Below are positions 1 to 8,885 of a stretch of DNA of 64,000 nt, one piece after another; position 1 is the stretch's first letter; every line of letters begins with the position of its first letter. A program made the position numbers and the translations under genes. The notes beneath the pieces are model-generated. The model did no database searches. It saw nothing but the letters and a program-made list of their open reading frames with translations, and had not been told where the DNA came from. Location: assembly GCF_009903685.1 (NCBI RefSeq), contig NZ_JAAABI010000003.1:62001-126000 (forward strand), in the 5' to 3' direction. This stretch comes from Flagellimonas ochracea. Lineage in GTDB: Bacteria > Bacteroidota > Bacteroidia > Flavobacteriales > Flavobacteriaceae.

Positions 1-138
1 GTGCTCATCATTGTTTACGGCAACGGCGGTAACAATGTCTCCAAGTTCCTGGGCCACTTTATGGGCATAGGAGGCCACTTCAAAAGCATTTTTCTTGAAT
101 TTTCCCTTGTCTGATTCGGTATATACTAATACTGGCAT
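1..138 (-). CDS. etfA: Electron transfer flavoprotein alpha subunit, N-terminal part (cut by window edge)
   Basis: The reverse strand from 138 to the window edge encodes an N-terminus beginning MPVLVYTESDKGKFKKNAFE, typical of the EtfA/FixB N-terminal domain. Only about 46 residues are inside the window, so the C-terminal FAD-binding domain is not seen. EtfA pairs with EtfB to move electrons from acyl-CoA dehydrogenases to the quinone pool. It lies 77 bases downstream of etfB on the same strand, the usual etfB-etfA order, and is probably co-transcribed with it. Confidence 0.85.
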   Translation of the reverse strand, partial: MPVLVYTESDKGKFKKNAFEVASYAHKVAQELGDIVTAVAVNNDEH

Positions 139-215
139 AATTTTCTACAATTTCAATTTTTTAAATCCCAAATTCCAAGTGTTTGGTACTTGGTGCTTTG
201 AATTTGATTTTCAAA

Positions 216-962
216 TCAAATTACTTTGGCTTCGTTGTGCAAAAGGTCAACCAATCCACCTACGTTGTCGGCTTCTACCAATTTGACGGGACCTTTTGCT
301 GCAGGTTTTTCAAACTTTTGATCTTGGGTTGGCATAGGTGCGTCCACAGGTTCCACAACATTAAGTGCTTTTTTTCTGGCCATCATGATACCACGCATGT
401 TTGGAATGCGCAAGTCACTTTCTTCTACCAAACCTTTTTGTCCTCCGATAACCAAAGGCAATGTTGTGCTTAGTTTTTCTTTACCGCCGTCAATCTCACG
501 CATCGCCGTGGCATTATTGCCATCAATTTCCAGTCCGATGCAGGTATTCACAAAATTCATATCCAAAAGAGTGGCCATTATTCCTGGTACCATTCCGCCA
601 TTATAATCTATGGACTCACGTCCACCAATAATAAGGTCGTACCCTCCATTTTTTACAACTTCGGCCAATTGTCTCGCTACGAAGAAACCATCCGTGGGCT
701 CGGCATTCACCCTAATGGCTTCATCGGCACCAATGGCAAGTGCTTTACGAATGGTGGGTTCGGTCTGTGGTCCGCCAACAGTGGCCACATGGACTGTAGC
801 ACCCTGCTTTTCTTTGAACCACATGGCACGCGTTAAGCCAAATTCATCGTTGGGGTTGATTACAAATTGTACACCGTTTGTATCAAATTTGGTATCCCCT
901 TCCGTAAAGTTGATTTTGGAAGTGGTATCCGGTACGTTGCTGATGCAAACTAATATCTTCAT
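216..962 (-). CDS. etfB: Electron transfer flavoprotein beta subunit
   Basis: A 248-residue protein starting MKILVCISNVPDTTSKI, with the EtfB/FixA signature around residues 30-75 (VINPNDEFGLTRA, then VGGPQTEPTIRKALAIGADEA). The length fits the family. EtfB forms the FAD- and AMP-containing heterodimer with EtfA that accepts electrons from acyl-CoA dehydrogenases in the cytoplasm. It is the first gene of the leftward etfBA unit. Its start faces pdhB across a 169-base gap holding a -7 box and a perfect palindrome that overlaps the expected -33 position, which suggests repression by a dimeric regulator. Confidence 0.95.
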   Translation of the reverse strand: MKILVCISNVPDTTSKINFTEGDTKFDTNGVQFVINPNDEFGLTRAMWFKEKQGATVHVATVGGPQTEPTIRKALAIGADEAIRVNAEPTDGFFVARQLAEVVKNGGYDLIIGGRESIDYNGGMVPGIMATLLDMNFVNTCIGLEIDGNNATAMREIDGGKEKLSTTLPLVIGGQKGLVEESDLRIPNMRGIMMARKKALNVVEPVDAPMPTQDQKFEKPAAKGPVKLVEADNVGGLVDLLHNEAKVI

Positions 963-984
963 GGTATTTATTAATTTTTCGCAT

Positions 985-992
985 CAAAGATA
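985..992 (-). promoter_or_regulatory. Candidate -7 box of etfBA
   Basis: Read on the minus strand this is TATCTTTG, a full match to the Bacteroidota -7 consensus TAnnTTTG, 22 bases upstream of the etfB start. The expected -33 position falls inside the palindrome at 1008-1031. Confidence 0.6.
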
Positions 993-1007
993 GCTATAAA
1001 ATCCGAA

Positions 1008-1031
1008 ATTTATTATGCATGCATAATAAAT
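1008..1031. promoter_or_regulatory. Perfect 24-bp palindrome, candidate operator between etfB and pdhB
   Basis: The 24 bases are their own reverse complement, centred on ATGCATGCAT with AT-rich arms. The site overlaps where the -33 element of etfB should be and lies upstream of the pdhB -7 box. Size and symmetry suit a winged-helix dimer such as a MarR-type repressor; the regulator is inferred, not seen in the window. Confidence 0.6.
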
Positions 1032-1081
1032 ATTGTGCCTTTTTTTGGTTTTCTACGCACATATGTTGTCTTAGTTTTTTC

Positions 1082-1089
1082 TATTTTTG
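1082..1089 (+). promoter_or_regulatory. Candidate -7 box of pdhB
   Basis: TATTTTTG matches the Bacteroidota -7 consensus TAnnTTTG, 42 bases upstream of the pdhB start. No good -33 element is visible at the usual spacing. Confidence 0.5.
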
Positions 1090-1131
1090 CTTGCATTTTA
1101 AAGCAAATAGAACCAAACCTTATAGGATTAG

Positions 1132-2109
1132 ATGAAAACACTACAGTTTAGGGAAGCCATTGCAGAGGCAATGTCCGAGGAAATGCGCAGGGATGATACC
1201 ATTTATTTAATGGGCGAGGAAGTGGCGGAATACAATGGAGCGTACAAGGCTTCCAAGGGGATGTTGGACGAATTCGGCCCTGAACGCGTAATCGATACAC
1301 CTATCTCTGAACTGGGATTTGCCGGCGTTGGGGTTGGCTCTGCAATGATAGGAAACCGTCCCATCATTGAATTTATGACCTTCAACTTTTCGTTGGTAGG
1401 AATCGACCAGATAATCAACAATGCGGCGAAAATAAGACAAATGTCCGGAGGGCAGTTCAACTGTCCAATCGTTTTTAGGGGGCCTACAGCTTCTGCAGGA
1501 CAATTGGCTGCTACGCATTCCCAGGCTTTTGAAAGTTGGTATGCCAACTGTCCTGGTTTAAAAGTGGTGGTTCCATCAAACCCTGCGGACGCCAAAGGAT
1601 TGTTGAAAACGGCCATTCGTGATGACGACCCTGTCATTTTTATGGAATCGGAACAGATGTATGGAGATAAAGGTGAAGTGCCCGAAGGGGAGTATACCAT
1701 TCCAATAGGTGTTGCCGACATCAAAAGAGAGGGTACCGATGTGACCATTATTTCCTTTGGGAAAATTATCAAGGAAGCCTACAAAGCAGCCGATGAGTTG
1801 GAGAGAGAGGGTATAAGCTGTGAAATCATTGATTTGCGAACGGTACGTCCCATGGACCATGATGCCATTCTCAATTCTGTGAAGAAAACCAATCGAATGG
1901 TGATTTTGGAAGAAGCATGGCCCTTTGGCAATGTGGCCACGGAAATCATATATCACGTTCAAGATAAGGCATTCGATTATTTGGATGCACCTATTGTAAA
2001 ATTGAATACAGCGGATACTCCGGCCCCTTATTCTCCAGTACTTTTGGCAGAATGGTTGCCAAATCATGAAGATGTCATAAAGGCTGTTAAGAAAGTGTTA
2101 TATCGATAA
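1132..2109 (+). CDS. pdhB: Pyruvate dehydrogenase E1 component, beta subunit
   Basis: A 325-residue protein of the thiamine-dependent 2-oxoacid dehydrogenase E1-beta family. The conserved GEEVAEY segment (residues 28-34) carries the glutamate that activates thiamine diphosphate. The ATHSQAFESW segment and the C-terminal transketolase-like domain (SFGKIIKEAYKAADELEREG onward) are intact. With an alpha subunit not in this window it decarboxylates pyruvate and acetylates the lipoyl groups of E2. A branched-chain 2-oxoacid E1-beta is a less likely alternative. The gene is followed by a rho-independent terminator and diverges from etfBA, linking two acetyl-CoA-related functions at one control region. 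Confidence 0.92.
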   Translation: MKTLQFREAIAEAMSEEMRRDDTIYLMGEEVAEYNGAYKASKGMLDEFGPERVIDTPISELGFAGVGVGSAMIGNRPIIEFMTFNFSLVGIDQIINNAAKIRQMSGGQFNCPIVFRGPTASAGQLAATHSQAFESWYANCPGLKVVVPSNPADAKGLLKTAIRDDDPVIFMESEQMYGDKGEVPEGEYTIPIGVADIKREGTDVTIISFGKIIKEAYKAADELEREGISCEIIDLRTVRPMDHDAILNSVKKTNRMVILEEAWPFGNVATEIIYHVQDKAFDYLDAPIVKLNTADTPAPYSPVLLAEWLPNHEDVIKAVKKVLYR

Positions 2110-2135
2110 GTGCAATAATTATGTAAGCTATATTC

Positions 2136-2167
2136 GCCTCGCCGACTTATGTTGACGAGGCTTTTTT
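2136..2167 (+). terminator. Rho-independent terminator after pdhB
   Basis: GCCTCG pairs with CGAGGC around a partly paired loop, followed by six T residues, 26 bases after the pdhB stop. Confidence 0.75.
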
Positions 2168-2265
2168 AAGGAACAGTTTTTGATAGAAATTACTTTTTAA
2201 ACCAAATTAGGACCTGACGCTCGAGAAAACTGGAAATTGGTTTTCTTCTTGCCCACGCACAAATC

Positions 2266-4761
2266 ATGAAAAGATTTCTAACTGTTTTCTTTTTCCTCAC
2301 TTTTTTTTCCCTTTTTTCACAAACTAAGGTGGGAGGTATTGTTTTGGATGAATCGGGAAGTCCCATCGCATTTGCCAATATCTTCTTCAAAAATTCCACC
2401 GATGGCACCATTACAAATGACAATGGTCGTTTTTATCTGGAATCGGAGAATACCTACAGTACACTTTTAGTATCCTTTATTGGATTTGAGACCATGGAAC
2501 TGGAACTTCCGCAAAAAGTAAATTATGGACTCGAAATAGTGCTAAAGGAATCTACAGAGCAACTGAAGGAAGTGGTCATTTATACGGGAAAACAATCCAA
2601 AAAAAATAATCCGGCCATCGACATTCTCAAAAAAATATGGGCAAAAAAGAGAGAAAATGGCGTTCGTAAGTTCAAACAGTATCAGTACGATAAATATGAA
2701 AAAATCGAGTTTGACTTAAATACTATTGACAGTGCATTGATCAAAAGTAAGCTATTTAAAGGCCTGGAATTTATGTTCGATAATCTGGACACCTCACGGG
2801 TAACAGGGAAAACATATCTGCCCTTTTTCTTGAACGAAAGTTTTTCAAGGGTCTACGGGGACAATCAATTGGAAGAGGAGAAAGAGGACGTTCAAGGCAA
2901 TAAGAATTCCGGATTTGAAGGTAACCAATCTATTACAGCTTTTGTAGAGGACTTATATTCTGACTATGATATTTATGACAACTATCTGAAGTTTTTCGAT
3001 AAAAGCTTTACAAGTCCCTTGTCAAAAACTGGGGTGGATACCTATAACTATGTGCTTTCAGATAGTGCCTATATTGATAATAAATGGTGCTATAACATAA
3101 TTTACTATCCCAGAAGGAAAAACGAGCTCACGTTCAAGGGTGACTTTTGGGTGAACGATACCACCTACGCCATCAAGAACATCAATATGCAGGTTACCAG
3201 AAGTGCCAATATAAACTGGGTGAAAGAAATCTATATTGAGCAGGATTTTGAGGTGGTCAACGATTCGGTCTTTTTGCTGAAAAGGGACTATATGTTGAGC
3301 GATTTTAGTTTTTCAAAAAAGGAAAAGTCCAGAGGAGTTTATGGAAAAAGAACAACGGTCTACGACAACTATGCATTTGACCTTAAGCGACCAGAAGAGT
3401 TTTATAAGGCGGAATCTGACCCCTATGACCCCAGGGTGTTTTCCAGGGACAGTGTTTTTTGGAACAATGCCCGATTGGAAAGTTTGAGCGATGATGAATC
3501 GGGCATCTTTAAGTTGTTGGACACCTTAAAAACGGTCCCGAAGTTTCGCACGTACTACGATATAGTGAGCATCTTGGGTTCGGGCTACATAGAAATAGAC
3601 AAATGGAACATTGACATTGGCGACATCTACAGCACTTTTGGTTTCAACGACGCTGAAGGGGCACGTATTCGAGGCGGAGCCAGGACTTATTTTGGCCAAA
3701 ATGACACATGGAGACTGGAAGGCTATATGGCTTATGGATTTTCAGATAAAAAGTTCAAACATGGCTTATCTGGCAAGTTTTTGTTGGACCGAAAAACACG
3801 CCTTATTTTATCTGGAGGTAACCGAAGGGATATTGAACAGTTGGGTCTGAGCTTGACCAGCACCTCGGATGTTTTGGGGAGAAGCATTGCATCATCTTCA
3901 TTGGTTACGGTAGGTGCTAACGACAGACTTACGAACATAAACCTATCTACACTGAATCTAGAGATGGAGCCCTTAAAAAACTTTAGGATTCGTTTGGGGA
4001 GCTCTTTCCGCACGTTGAGTTCAGCACTGCCGACGGCCTTTAGTTTGGATTATATTGATCCTGAAAGTCCAACTGGGACATCTTCAGAGGTTAAACAACT
4101 TGATTTAAATACCACATTGATCTACACACCTGGCAAGAGGACCATTGGTTATGGTGTCGAAAGATCTAACATTAATGATGATCACAGCACTTTGGTTCTT
4201 AATTATACCAAAGGTATACAAGGTTTTTTGGAAAGTGATTTTGATTATGAACGGCTTCAATTTTCATACCAACAACCTTGGCAAGTAGGAGGCTTTGGAA
4301 GATTAACGACTAGCTTGGAACTGGGAAAGACCTTTGGGGAGGTTCCTCTAAGCCTGTTAAGTGTAATTCCAGGAAACCAAACCCTATTCTCGTTGTACAA
4401 CACTTTTCCCAATTTGGATTTTTATGAGTTTGTGACCGACACCTATGCAACACTACATTTGGAACATAATTTTAATGGTAGATTGTTCTCTCGGATCCCG
4501 CTTTTGCGAAAACTGAATCTACGGGAGATTGTGGGATTAAGAGGGGCATGGGGGCAACTGTCTGATGAAAACATTGCTTTGAGCGCTCCGACCAACATAC
4601 CTTTGGTTGCACCCGAGGACCAAATTTATTGGGAATATTCCTTCGGGGTAGGGAATATTTTTAAAATACTGCGAATCGATTTCAACTTTAGGGGCAACTA
4701 TCTGGACAACCCCAACGCCAGACCATTTGGAATTACGGGCACTTTTGGATTCAATTTTTAA
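2266..4761 (+). CDS. DUF5686 outer-membrane protein with carboxypeptidase-regulatory-like domain
   Basis: An 831-residue protein with a Sec signal peptide (MKRFLTVFFFLTFFSLFSQ). A carboxypeptidase-regulatory-like beta-sandwich follows (about residues 22-105, GGIVLDESGSPIAFANIFFK), then a long region rich in aromatic and alternating hydrophobic residues that ends in FNF, as expected of an outer-membrane beta-barrel. This is the DUF5686 architecture, which resembles TonB-dependent receptors without a plug. The function is unknown; a role in surface assembly or uptake is only inferred. The gene stands between the pdhB terminator and ppa. Confidence 0.85.
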   Translation: MKRFLTVFFFLTFFSLFSQTKVGGIVLDESGSPIAFANIFFKNSTDGTITNDNGRFYLESENTYSTLLVSFIGFETMELELPQKVNYGLEIVLKESTEQLKEVVIYTGKQSKKNNPAIDILKKIWAKKRENGVRKFKQYQYDKYEKIEFDLNTIDSALIKSKLFKGLEFMFDNLDTSRVTGKTYLPFFLNESFSRVYGDNQLEEEKEDVQGNKNSGFEGNQSITAFVEDLYSDYDIYDNYLKFFDKSFTSPLSKTGVDTYNYVLSDSAYIDNKWCYNIIYYPRRKNELTFKGDFWVNDTTYAIKNINMQVTRSANINWVKEIYIEQDFEVVNDSVFLLKRDYMLSDFSFSKKEKSRGVYGKRTTVYDNYAFDLKRPEEFYKAESDPYDPRVFSRDSVFWNNARLESLSDDESGIFKLLDTLKTVPKFRTYYDIVSILGSGYIEIDKWNIDIGDIYSTFGFNDAEGARIRGGARTYFGQNDTWRLEGYMAYGFSDKKFKHGLSGKFLLDRKTRLILSGGNRRDIEQLGLSLTSTSDVLGRSIASSSLVTVGANDRLTNINLSTLNLEMEPLKNFRIRLGSSFRTLSSALPTAFSLDYIDPESPTGTSSEVKQLDLNTTLIYTPGKRTIGYGVERSNINDDHSTLVLNYTKGIQGFLESDFDYERLQFSYQQPWQVGGFGRLTTSLELGKTFGEVPLSLLSVIPGNQTLFSLYNTFPNLDFYEFVTDTYATLHLEHNFNGRLFSRIPLLRKLNLREIVGLRGAWGQLSDENIALSAPTNIPLVAPEDQIYWEYSFGVGNIFKILRIDFNFRGNYLDNPNARPFGITGTFGFNF

Positions 4762-4808
4762 TGAATTCCTAAGAAACGATTTCCACAACCTAATCCATTG
4801 TATCTACC

Positions 4809-4816
4809 TATTTTTG
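4809..4816 (+). promoter_or_regulatory. Candidate -7 box of ppa
   Basis: TATTTTTG, a full match to TAnnTTTG, 20 bases before the chosen ppa start. Its position supports the ATG at 4837 over the upstream in-frame ATG at 4798. Confidence 0.5.
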
Positions 4817-4836
4817 CAAAAAGCAAAACCTTAAGC

Positions 4837-5364
4837 ATGACCCAAAAACAACTTGTTACCTTCGACGTGTTGATAGAGATTCCCAAAGGAAGTAGAAATA
4901 AATATGAATATGATTTCGTACTCAATAAAATTCGGTTCGACCGCACCCTTTTCTCCTCTATGATGTATCCTGGGGACTATGGCTTTGTTCCGGAGACCCT
5001 GGCTTTGGACCAAGACCCATTGGATGTATTGGTATTGGGTACAGAACCCACGTATCCCATGGTAGTTATGGAAGTGAAACCCGTTGGCGTTTTCCATATG
5101 ACCGATGAAAAGGGACCGGATGAAAAATTGATTTGTGTACCCGTTTCCGACCCCATTTGGAGCAAACGGAACGATATTAGCGACCTAAACCCTCATAGAT
5201 TGAAGGAAATTGAACACTTTTTTCAGGTCTACAAAGATTTGGAGAAGAAGAAAGTAGATACCGGGGGATGGGGCAATGCTGAGGAAGCCATTGCAATTTA
5301 TCATCAATGTGTGAAAAGGTATGAGGAAAGTGACCACAAGAAGAAACGGACCTTCACCATCTAG
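4837..5364 (+). CDS. ppa: Inorganic pyrophosphatase, soluble family I
   Basis: A 175-residue enzyme (from ATG 4837) that hydrolyses pyrophosphate in the cytoplasm, driving polymerisation reactions. It has the family I signatures: IEIPKGSRNKYEY near the N-terminus and the metal-binding DQDPLDVLVLG segment. An in-frame ATG at 4798 would add 13 residues, but homologues begin near MTQKQ and the candidate -7 box lies between the two starts. The gene is followed by its own terminator and then by the membrane pyrophosphatase gene, so two mechanistically different pyrophosphatases are adjacent. Confidence 0.93.
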   Translation: MTQKQLVTFDVLIEIPKGSRNKYEYDFVLNKIRFDRTLFSSMMYPGDYGFVPETLALDQDPLDVLVLGTEPTYPMVVMEVKPVGVFHMTDEKGPDEKLICVPVSDPIWSKRNDISDLNPHRLKEIEHFFQVYKDLEKKKVDTGGWGNAEEAIAIYHQCVKRYEESDHKKKRTFTI

Positions 5365-5383
5365 TTTTTTTTCACAAGATTTC

Positions 5384-5417
5384 ATGCGCTCTTTTTACCA
5401 AAAGCGCATTTTTTTTA
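5384..5417 (+). terminator. Rho-independent terminator after ppa
   Basis: ATGCGCT pairs with AGCGCAT, followed by eight T residues, 19 bases after the ppa stop. Confidence 0.8.
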
Positions 5418-5433
5418 TTAGTGTGTATTTTAC

Positions 5434-5441
5434 TACTTTTG
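5434..5441 (+). promoter_or_regulatory. Candidate -7 box of hppA
   Basis: TACTTTTG matches TAnnTTTG, 34 bases upstream of the hppA ATG. The -33 position falls in the T tract of the preceding terminator. Confidence 0.5.
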
Positions 5442-5475
5442 CAGCCATTAAAAAAATCTTAAATAACTACAAACT

Positions 5476-7878
5476 ATGGATTTGATCGTAAAGTTTTTGC
5501 CCGTATTTGGTGTCCTGGGCTTGTTGTACGTATTCTTAAAGAATGTATGGATTTCTAAACAGGAAGTCGGGGATGATAAAATGGCAAGAATTGCCAAAAA
5601 TATTGCCGATGGTGCAATGTCTTTCCTAAAGGCAGAATATAAAATATTGAGCATATTCGTTGTGGCCGTTGCTATCCTGCTTTACTTTAAAGGCAGCAAC
5701 GAATCAGGCTCTAATGGTATGGTCGCTGTTTCCTTTATTGTAGGGGCCATTTGTTCTGCATTGGCAGGATTTATTGGAATGAGAGTGGCCACCAAGGCCA
5801 ATGTCAGGACTACAAATGCTGCCAGAACTTCTTTGGGCAAGGCTTTGGAAGTAGCCTTTGCTGGTGGAGCGGTAATGGGTCTTGGAGTTGTGGGACTTGG
5901 TGTTCTTGGATTGAGCGGTCTTTTCATGATATATAGTGGTCAAGGATGGGAAATTGGTGAAGTGTTGAACGTACTTTCCGGTTTCTCTCTAGGGGCTTCT
6001 TCCATTGCGCTTTTTGCCCGTGTAGGTGGAGGTATCTATACCAAAGCTGCCGATGTTGGTGCGGACTTGGTAGGAAAGGTTGAAGCTGGTATTCCTGAAG
6101 ATCACCCGTTGAATCCTGCAACAATTGCGGATAATGTTGGTGACAATGTCGGTGATGTTGCCGGAATGGGAGCTGACCTTTTTGAATCCTATGTAGGTTC
6201 CATTATCGGTACCATGGTATTGGGAGCCGTATTTACCACCCTTCCAGAATTTGCAGGGGCTTATGATGGATTGGGAGCTGTTTATTTACCTTTGGCATTG
6301 GCAGCGGTGGGGATTGTGATGTCGATTATCGGAACATTCTTCGTTCGGGTTAAAGATGGTGGCAACCCACAAACAGCATTGAATATTGGCGAATTCGGTT
6401 CGGCCGCACTAATGTTGGTCGCTTCCTATTTCATAATTAATTCCATGTTACCCGAATCTTGGGTGGAAGCCGGAACAACATATTCTGCCATGGGTGTCTT
6501 TTGGGCAACTATAGCTGGTCTCGTAGCTGGTCTTGCCGTTGGTAAGGTTACAGAATATTATACCGGAACAGGAACTAAACCTGTTAACTCCATTGTACGC
6601 CAGTCCGAAACAGGTGCGGCTACAAACATTATTGCCGGTCTTGGAGTGGGTATGATGTCCACAATGATTCCTATTCTTTTGATTGCTACCGCAATTTTGG
6701 TTTCGCATCACTTTGCCGGTCTTTATGGAATTGCAATTGCTGCGGTGGGAATGTTGGCAAATACAGGAATCCAGTTGGCTGTTGATGCTTATGGACCTAT
6801 TTCTGATAACGCTGGTGGTATTGCCGAGATGGCTGAACTAGATCCAGAAGTTCGTGAGCGTACCGATAAATTGGACGCGGTTGGTAACACTACTGCTGCA
6901 ATTGGTAAAGGTTTTGCGATTGCTTCTGCCGCCTTAACAGCTTTGGCCTTGTTCGCAGCCTTTATGAAAACGGCCAACGTAACCTCTATTGACGTTTCGC
7001 AACCAGATATTATGGCCGGTCTATTGATTGGGGGAATGCTTCCATTTGTATTCTCCGCACTTTCAATGAATGCTGTTGGTAGGGCTGCAATGGCAATGAT
7101 CGAAGAAGTTCGTCGTCAGTTTAGAGATATTCCACAATTAAAAGCTGCGCTGGAAGTAATGCGTAAATATGATTCTGATATTTCCAAAGCAACACCTGAG
7201 GATAGAGCTATTTTTGATGCTGCTGATGGGGTAGCGGAATATGATAAATGTGTTGCTATTTCTACACAAGCTTCCATTAAAGAGATGGTATTGCCAGGTC
7301 TTTTGGCAATCGCTGTTCCAGTAGCAGTAGGATTTATTGGTGGAGCTGAAATGTTGGGTGGTCTTCTTGCAGGTGTTACCACCTGTGGTGTTTTGATGGC
7401 TATTTTCCAATCAAATGCAGGTGGTGCTTGGGATAACGCCAAGAAAACCATTGAAAGTGATGGTAGAAAAGGTTCTGATGCCCACAAAGCCGCTGTAGTT
7501 GGTGATACCGTTGGTGATCCCTTTAAAGATACTTCAGGCCCTTCTTTGAACATCTTGTTGAAGTTGATGTCCGTTGTGGCTTTGGTAATTGCACCAAGTT
7601 TGGTAAGCCTTGCTGCCGCGGATGAGGTTAGTTTGATGAAAGAAGATGGAACTAAGATTTCCATCACTACTGACGGAATGAAAGAAACCAAGGAAATGAT
7701 AAAGGAGTTCAAGGTGGAAATGAGCAATACCGCAGAGGGTGCTTACAAAGCTGTTGTTACTTCTACTGCTGAGGTTGGAGGAGAAGTTGTGGAACAAGTT
7801 AAAGAGTTCACTGGAGCCACAAAAGAAGAAGTTGAAAAATTGGTTGAGACGTACAAAAACGCAATGGCCAAAGAATAG
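5476..7878 (+). CDS. hppA: Membrane-bound ion-pumping pyrophosphatase
   Basis: An 800-residue integral membrane protein that couples pyrophosphate hydrolysis to H+ and/or Na+ export across the inner membrane. The substrate signature [19 protein letters not shown] begins at residue 193, followed by DNVGDNVGD. The C-terminal [15 protein letters not shown] segment is intact. GNTTAA at residues 470-475 has Ala where K+-independent enzymes have Lys, so this is the K+-dependent subclass; H+ versus Na+ specificity cannot be settled by eye. After the last membrane segment there is a hydrophilic, charged tail (about residues 716-800) beyond the usual family end. The gene follows ppa and has its own promoter and terminator. 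Confidence 0.95.
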   Translation: MDLIVKFLPVFGVLGLLYVFLKNVWISKQEVGDDKMARIAKNIADGAMSFLKAEYKILSIFVVAVAILLYFKGSNESGSNGMVAVSFIVGAICSALAGFIGMRVATKANVRTTNAARTSLGKALEVAFAGGAVMGLGVVGLGVLGLSGLFMIYSGQGWEIGEVLNVLSGFSLGASSIALFARVGGGIYTKAADVGADLVGKVEAGIPEDHPLNPATIADNVGDNVGDVAGMGADLFESYVGSIIGTMVLGAVFTTLPEFAGAYDGLGAVYLPLALAAVGIVMSIIGTFFVRVKDGGNPQTALNIGEFGSAALMLVASYFIINSMLPESWVEAGTTYSAMGVFWATIAGLVAGLAVGKVTEYYTGTGTKPVNSIVRQSETGAATNIIAGLGVGMMSTMIPILLIATAILVSHHFAGLYGIAIAAVGMLANTGIQLAVDAYGPISDNAGGIAEMAELDPEVRERTDKLDAVGNTTAAIGKGFAIASAALTALALFAAFMKTANVTSIDVSQPDIMAGLLIGGMLPFVFSALSMNAVGRAAMAMIEEVRRQFRDIPQLKAALEVMRKYDSDISKATPEDRAIFDAADGVAEYDKCVAISTQASIKEMVLPGLLAIAVPVAVGFIGGAEMLGGLLAGVTTCGVLMAIFQSNAGGAWDNAKKTIESDGRKGSDAHKAAVVGDTVGDPFKDTSGPSLNILLKLMSVVALVIAPSLVSLAAADEVSLMKEDGTKISITTDGMKETKEMIKEFKVEMSNTAEGAYKAVVTSTAEVGGEVVEQVKEFTGATKEEVEKLVETYKNAMAKE

Positions 7879-7904
7879 ATAGATTTAGTTCTTTCGAAAA
7901 AATA

Positions 7905-7935
7905 AAAACCACGCCCTTAGCGTGGTTTTTTTTTG
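7905..7935. terminator. Bidirectional terminator after hppA
   Basis: AAAACCACGC pairs with GCGTGGTTTT around a 5-base loop, with T residues on the plus side and A residues on the other. It can serve hppA and, from the other side, the convergent TonB-like gene. Confidence 0.85.
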
Positions 7936-7944
7936 GGTTCCAGT

Positions 7945-8009
7945 GTCAGTTCCAGCGCAGTTGAGATGTAATCATGATCATTAACGTTCTCAACTGCGCT
8001 CGATGTGAC
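7945..8009. repeat. REP-like palindromic repeat, two inverted arms
   Basis: The arm at 7945-7966 (core AGCGCAGTTGAGA) is answered by the inverted arm at 7988-8009 (TCTCAACTGCGCT). It belongs to the same family as the copies at 22451, 28440 and 29156 and sits between the 3' ends of two convergent genes, a typical place for such elements. Confidence 0.7.
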
Positions 8010-8012
8010 GGT

Positions 8013-8717
8013 TTATTGCAACTTAAATGTTATCGGAATGGAGAACGGGACTTTTACAGGATTTCCTCGCTGCTTTCCCGGAGTCATCGAAGGTAGATTG
8101 GAGATAATACGGGCAGCCTCTTTTTCCAAAGTTTCATGGGGGCCTCTCATCCGAACTTCTGAAATACTACCATCCTTTTGAATGGTAAACATGATGTTCA
8201 CCCTACCTTGCAATCCCATTTCCTGTGCAATTTCCGGATATTTAAAGTGCTTTCGAATGTGCTTTTGCATCATTTCCTGAAAGCATTCCTTTTTATCAGT
8301 TTCATTTTCACACCCGGGAAAAACGGGAGCATCTTCAATGAGTATCCAGGGGATGCTTTCGGGTTCGTCAGATTCAGCCACTTCAATATTGTCAACGGCA
8401 ATGACCTCTGTATCCTGGTTGGGGTTCGATGCTTCTATGATGGTCTCAATCTTTTTATCATCATCTTCGATTATTTCTATCACTGGTGGTGCCTGGATAA
8501 TGGGCTTTGGTTTGAGCAATTCAATTTTGGTGATGGGCACCTCTTCAATCAACTCATCCTGAATGGACAAACTCGTATGGTCCCAGTCACTGGCAGGGTA
8601 GTACGTTTTCCATTCCAAGGCCACATAGGCCAGAAGGAGTATGAGGGAAAGACCCATCAAAAAGTAAATGGTGCTGTTCCTTTTTAAGTCCAAATGTGGA
8701 TGTTTTTTTGTTTCCAT
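8013..8717 (-). CDS. TonB-like energy transducer
   Basis: A 234-residue protein taken from METKKHPHLDLKRNS; an ATG three codons upstream is less like homologues. It has a short cytoplasmic N-terminus, one membrane helix (FLMGLSLILLLAYVALEW), an acidic, Pro/Glu-containing periplasmic linker and a TonB C-terminal domain from about residue 145 (KHFKYPEIAQEMGLQGRVNI ... VPFSIPITFKLQ). It should transmit proton motive force from an ExbBD complex to TonB-dependent receptors. No exbB or exbD is adjacent. A near-perfect dyad lies 14 bases upstream of the start. Confidence 0.9.
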   Translation of the reverse strand: METKKHPHLDLKRNSTIYFLMGLSLILLLAYVALEWKTYYPASDWDHTSLSIQDELIEEVPITKIELLKPKPIIQAPPVIEIIEDDDKKIETIIEASNPNQDTEVIAVDNIEVAESDEPESIPWILIEDAPVFPGCENETDKKECFQEMMQKHIRKHFKYPEIAQEMGLQGRVNIMFTIQKDGSISEVRMRGPHETLEKEAARIISNLPSMTPGKQRGNPVKVPFSIPITFKLQ

Positions 8718-8730
8718 AATTTTCAAATTT

Positions 8731-8749
8731 TAGTTTACAGTCTAAACTA
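8731..8749. promoter_or_regulatory. Dyad TAGTTTA-N5-TAAACTA upstream of the TonB-like gene
   Basis: Two perfect 7-base inverted arms separated by 5 bases, 14 bases upstream of the TonB-like start. Size and AT-rich arms resemble operators of BlaI/MecI-type regulators, which in this phylum often sit beside TonB or M56 peptidase genes. The regulator is not in this window. Confidence 0.45.
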
Positions 8750-8885
8750 CCTTGAAAACCAAAGGATAGAAAGTGGGAATGAGCGACCAAGTGTTTTCGT
8801 TGAGGGAACAGTCCAAGGGTCACGTATTAACCTAATAAAATTTGGGGTTTTAAATCAATCTTACAGGATAAGATGTTGATGGTGT

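Noticed and set aside
610-993. Open 127-residue frame opposite etfB that runs into the intergenic region
   Set aside because: Composition is that of a complementary strand of a conserved gene and it crosses the etfB promoter; no motif.
7116-7727. Open 203-residue frame antisense to hppA
   Set aside because: It mirrors the codon structure of hppA, shows no family motif and has no promoter; it is a shadow frame.
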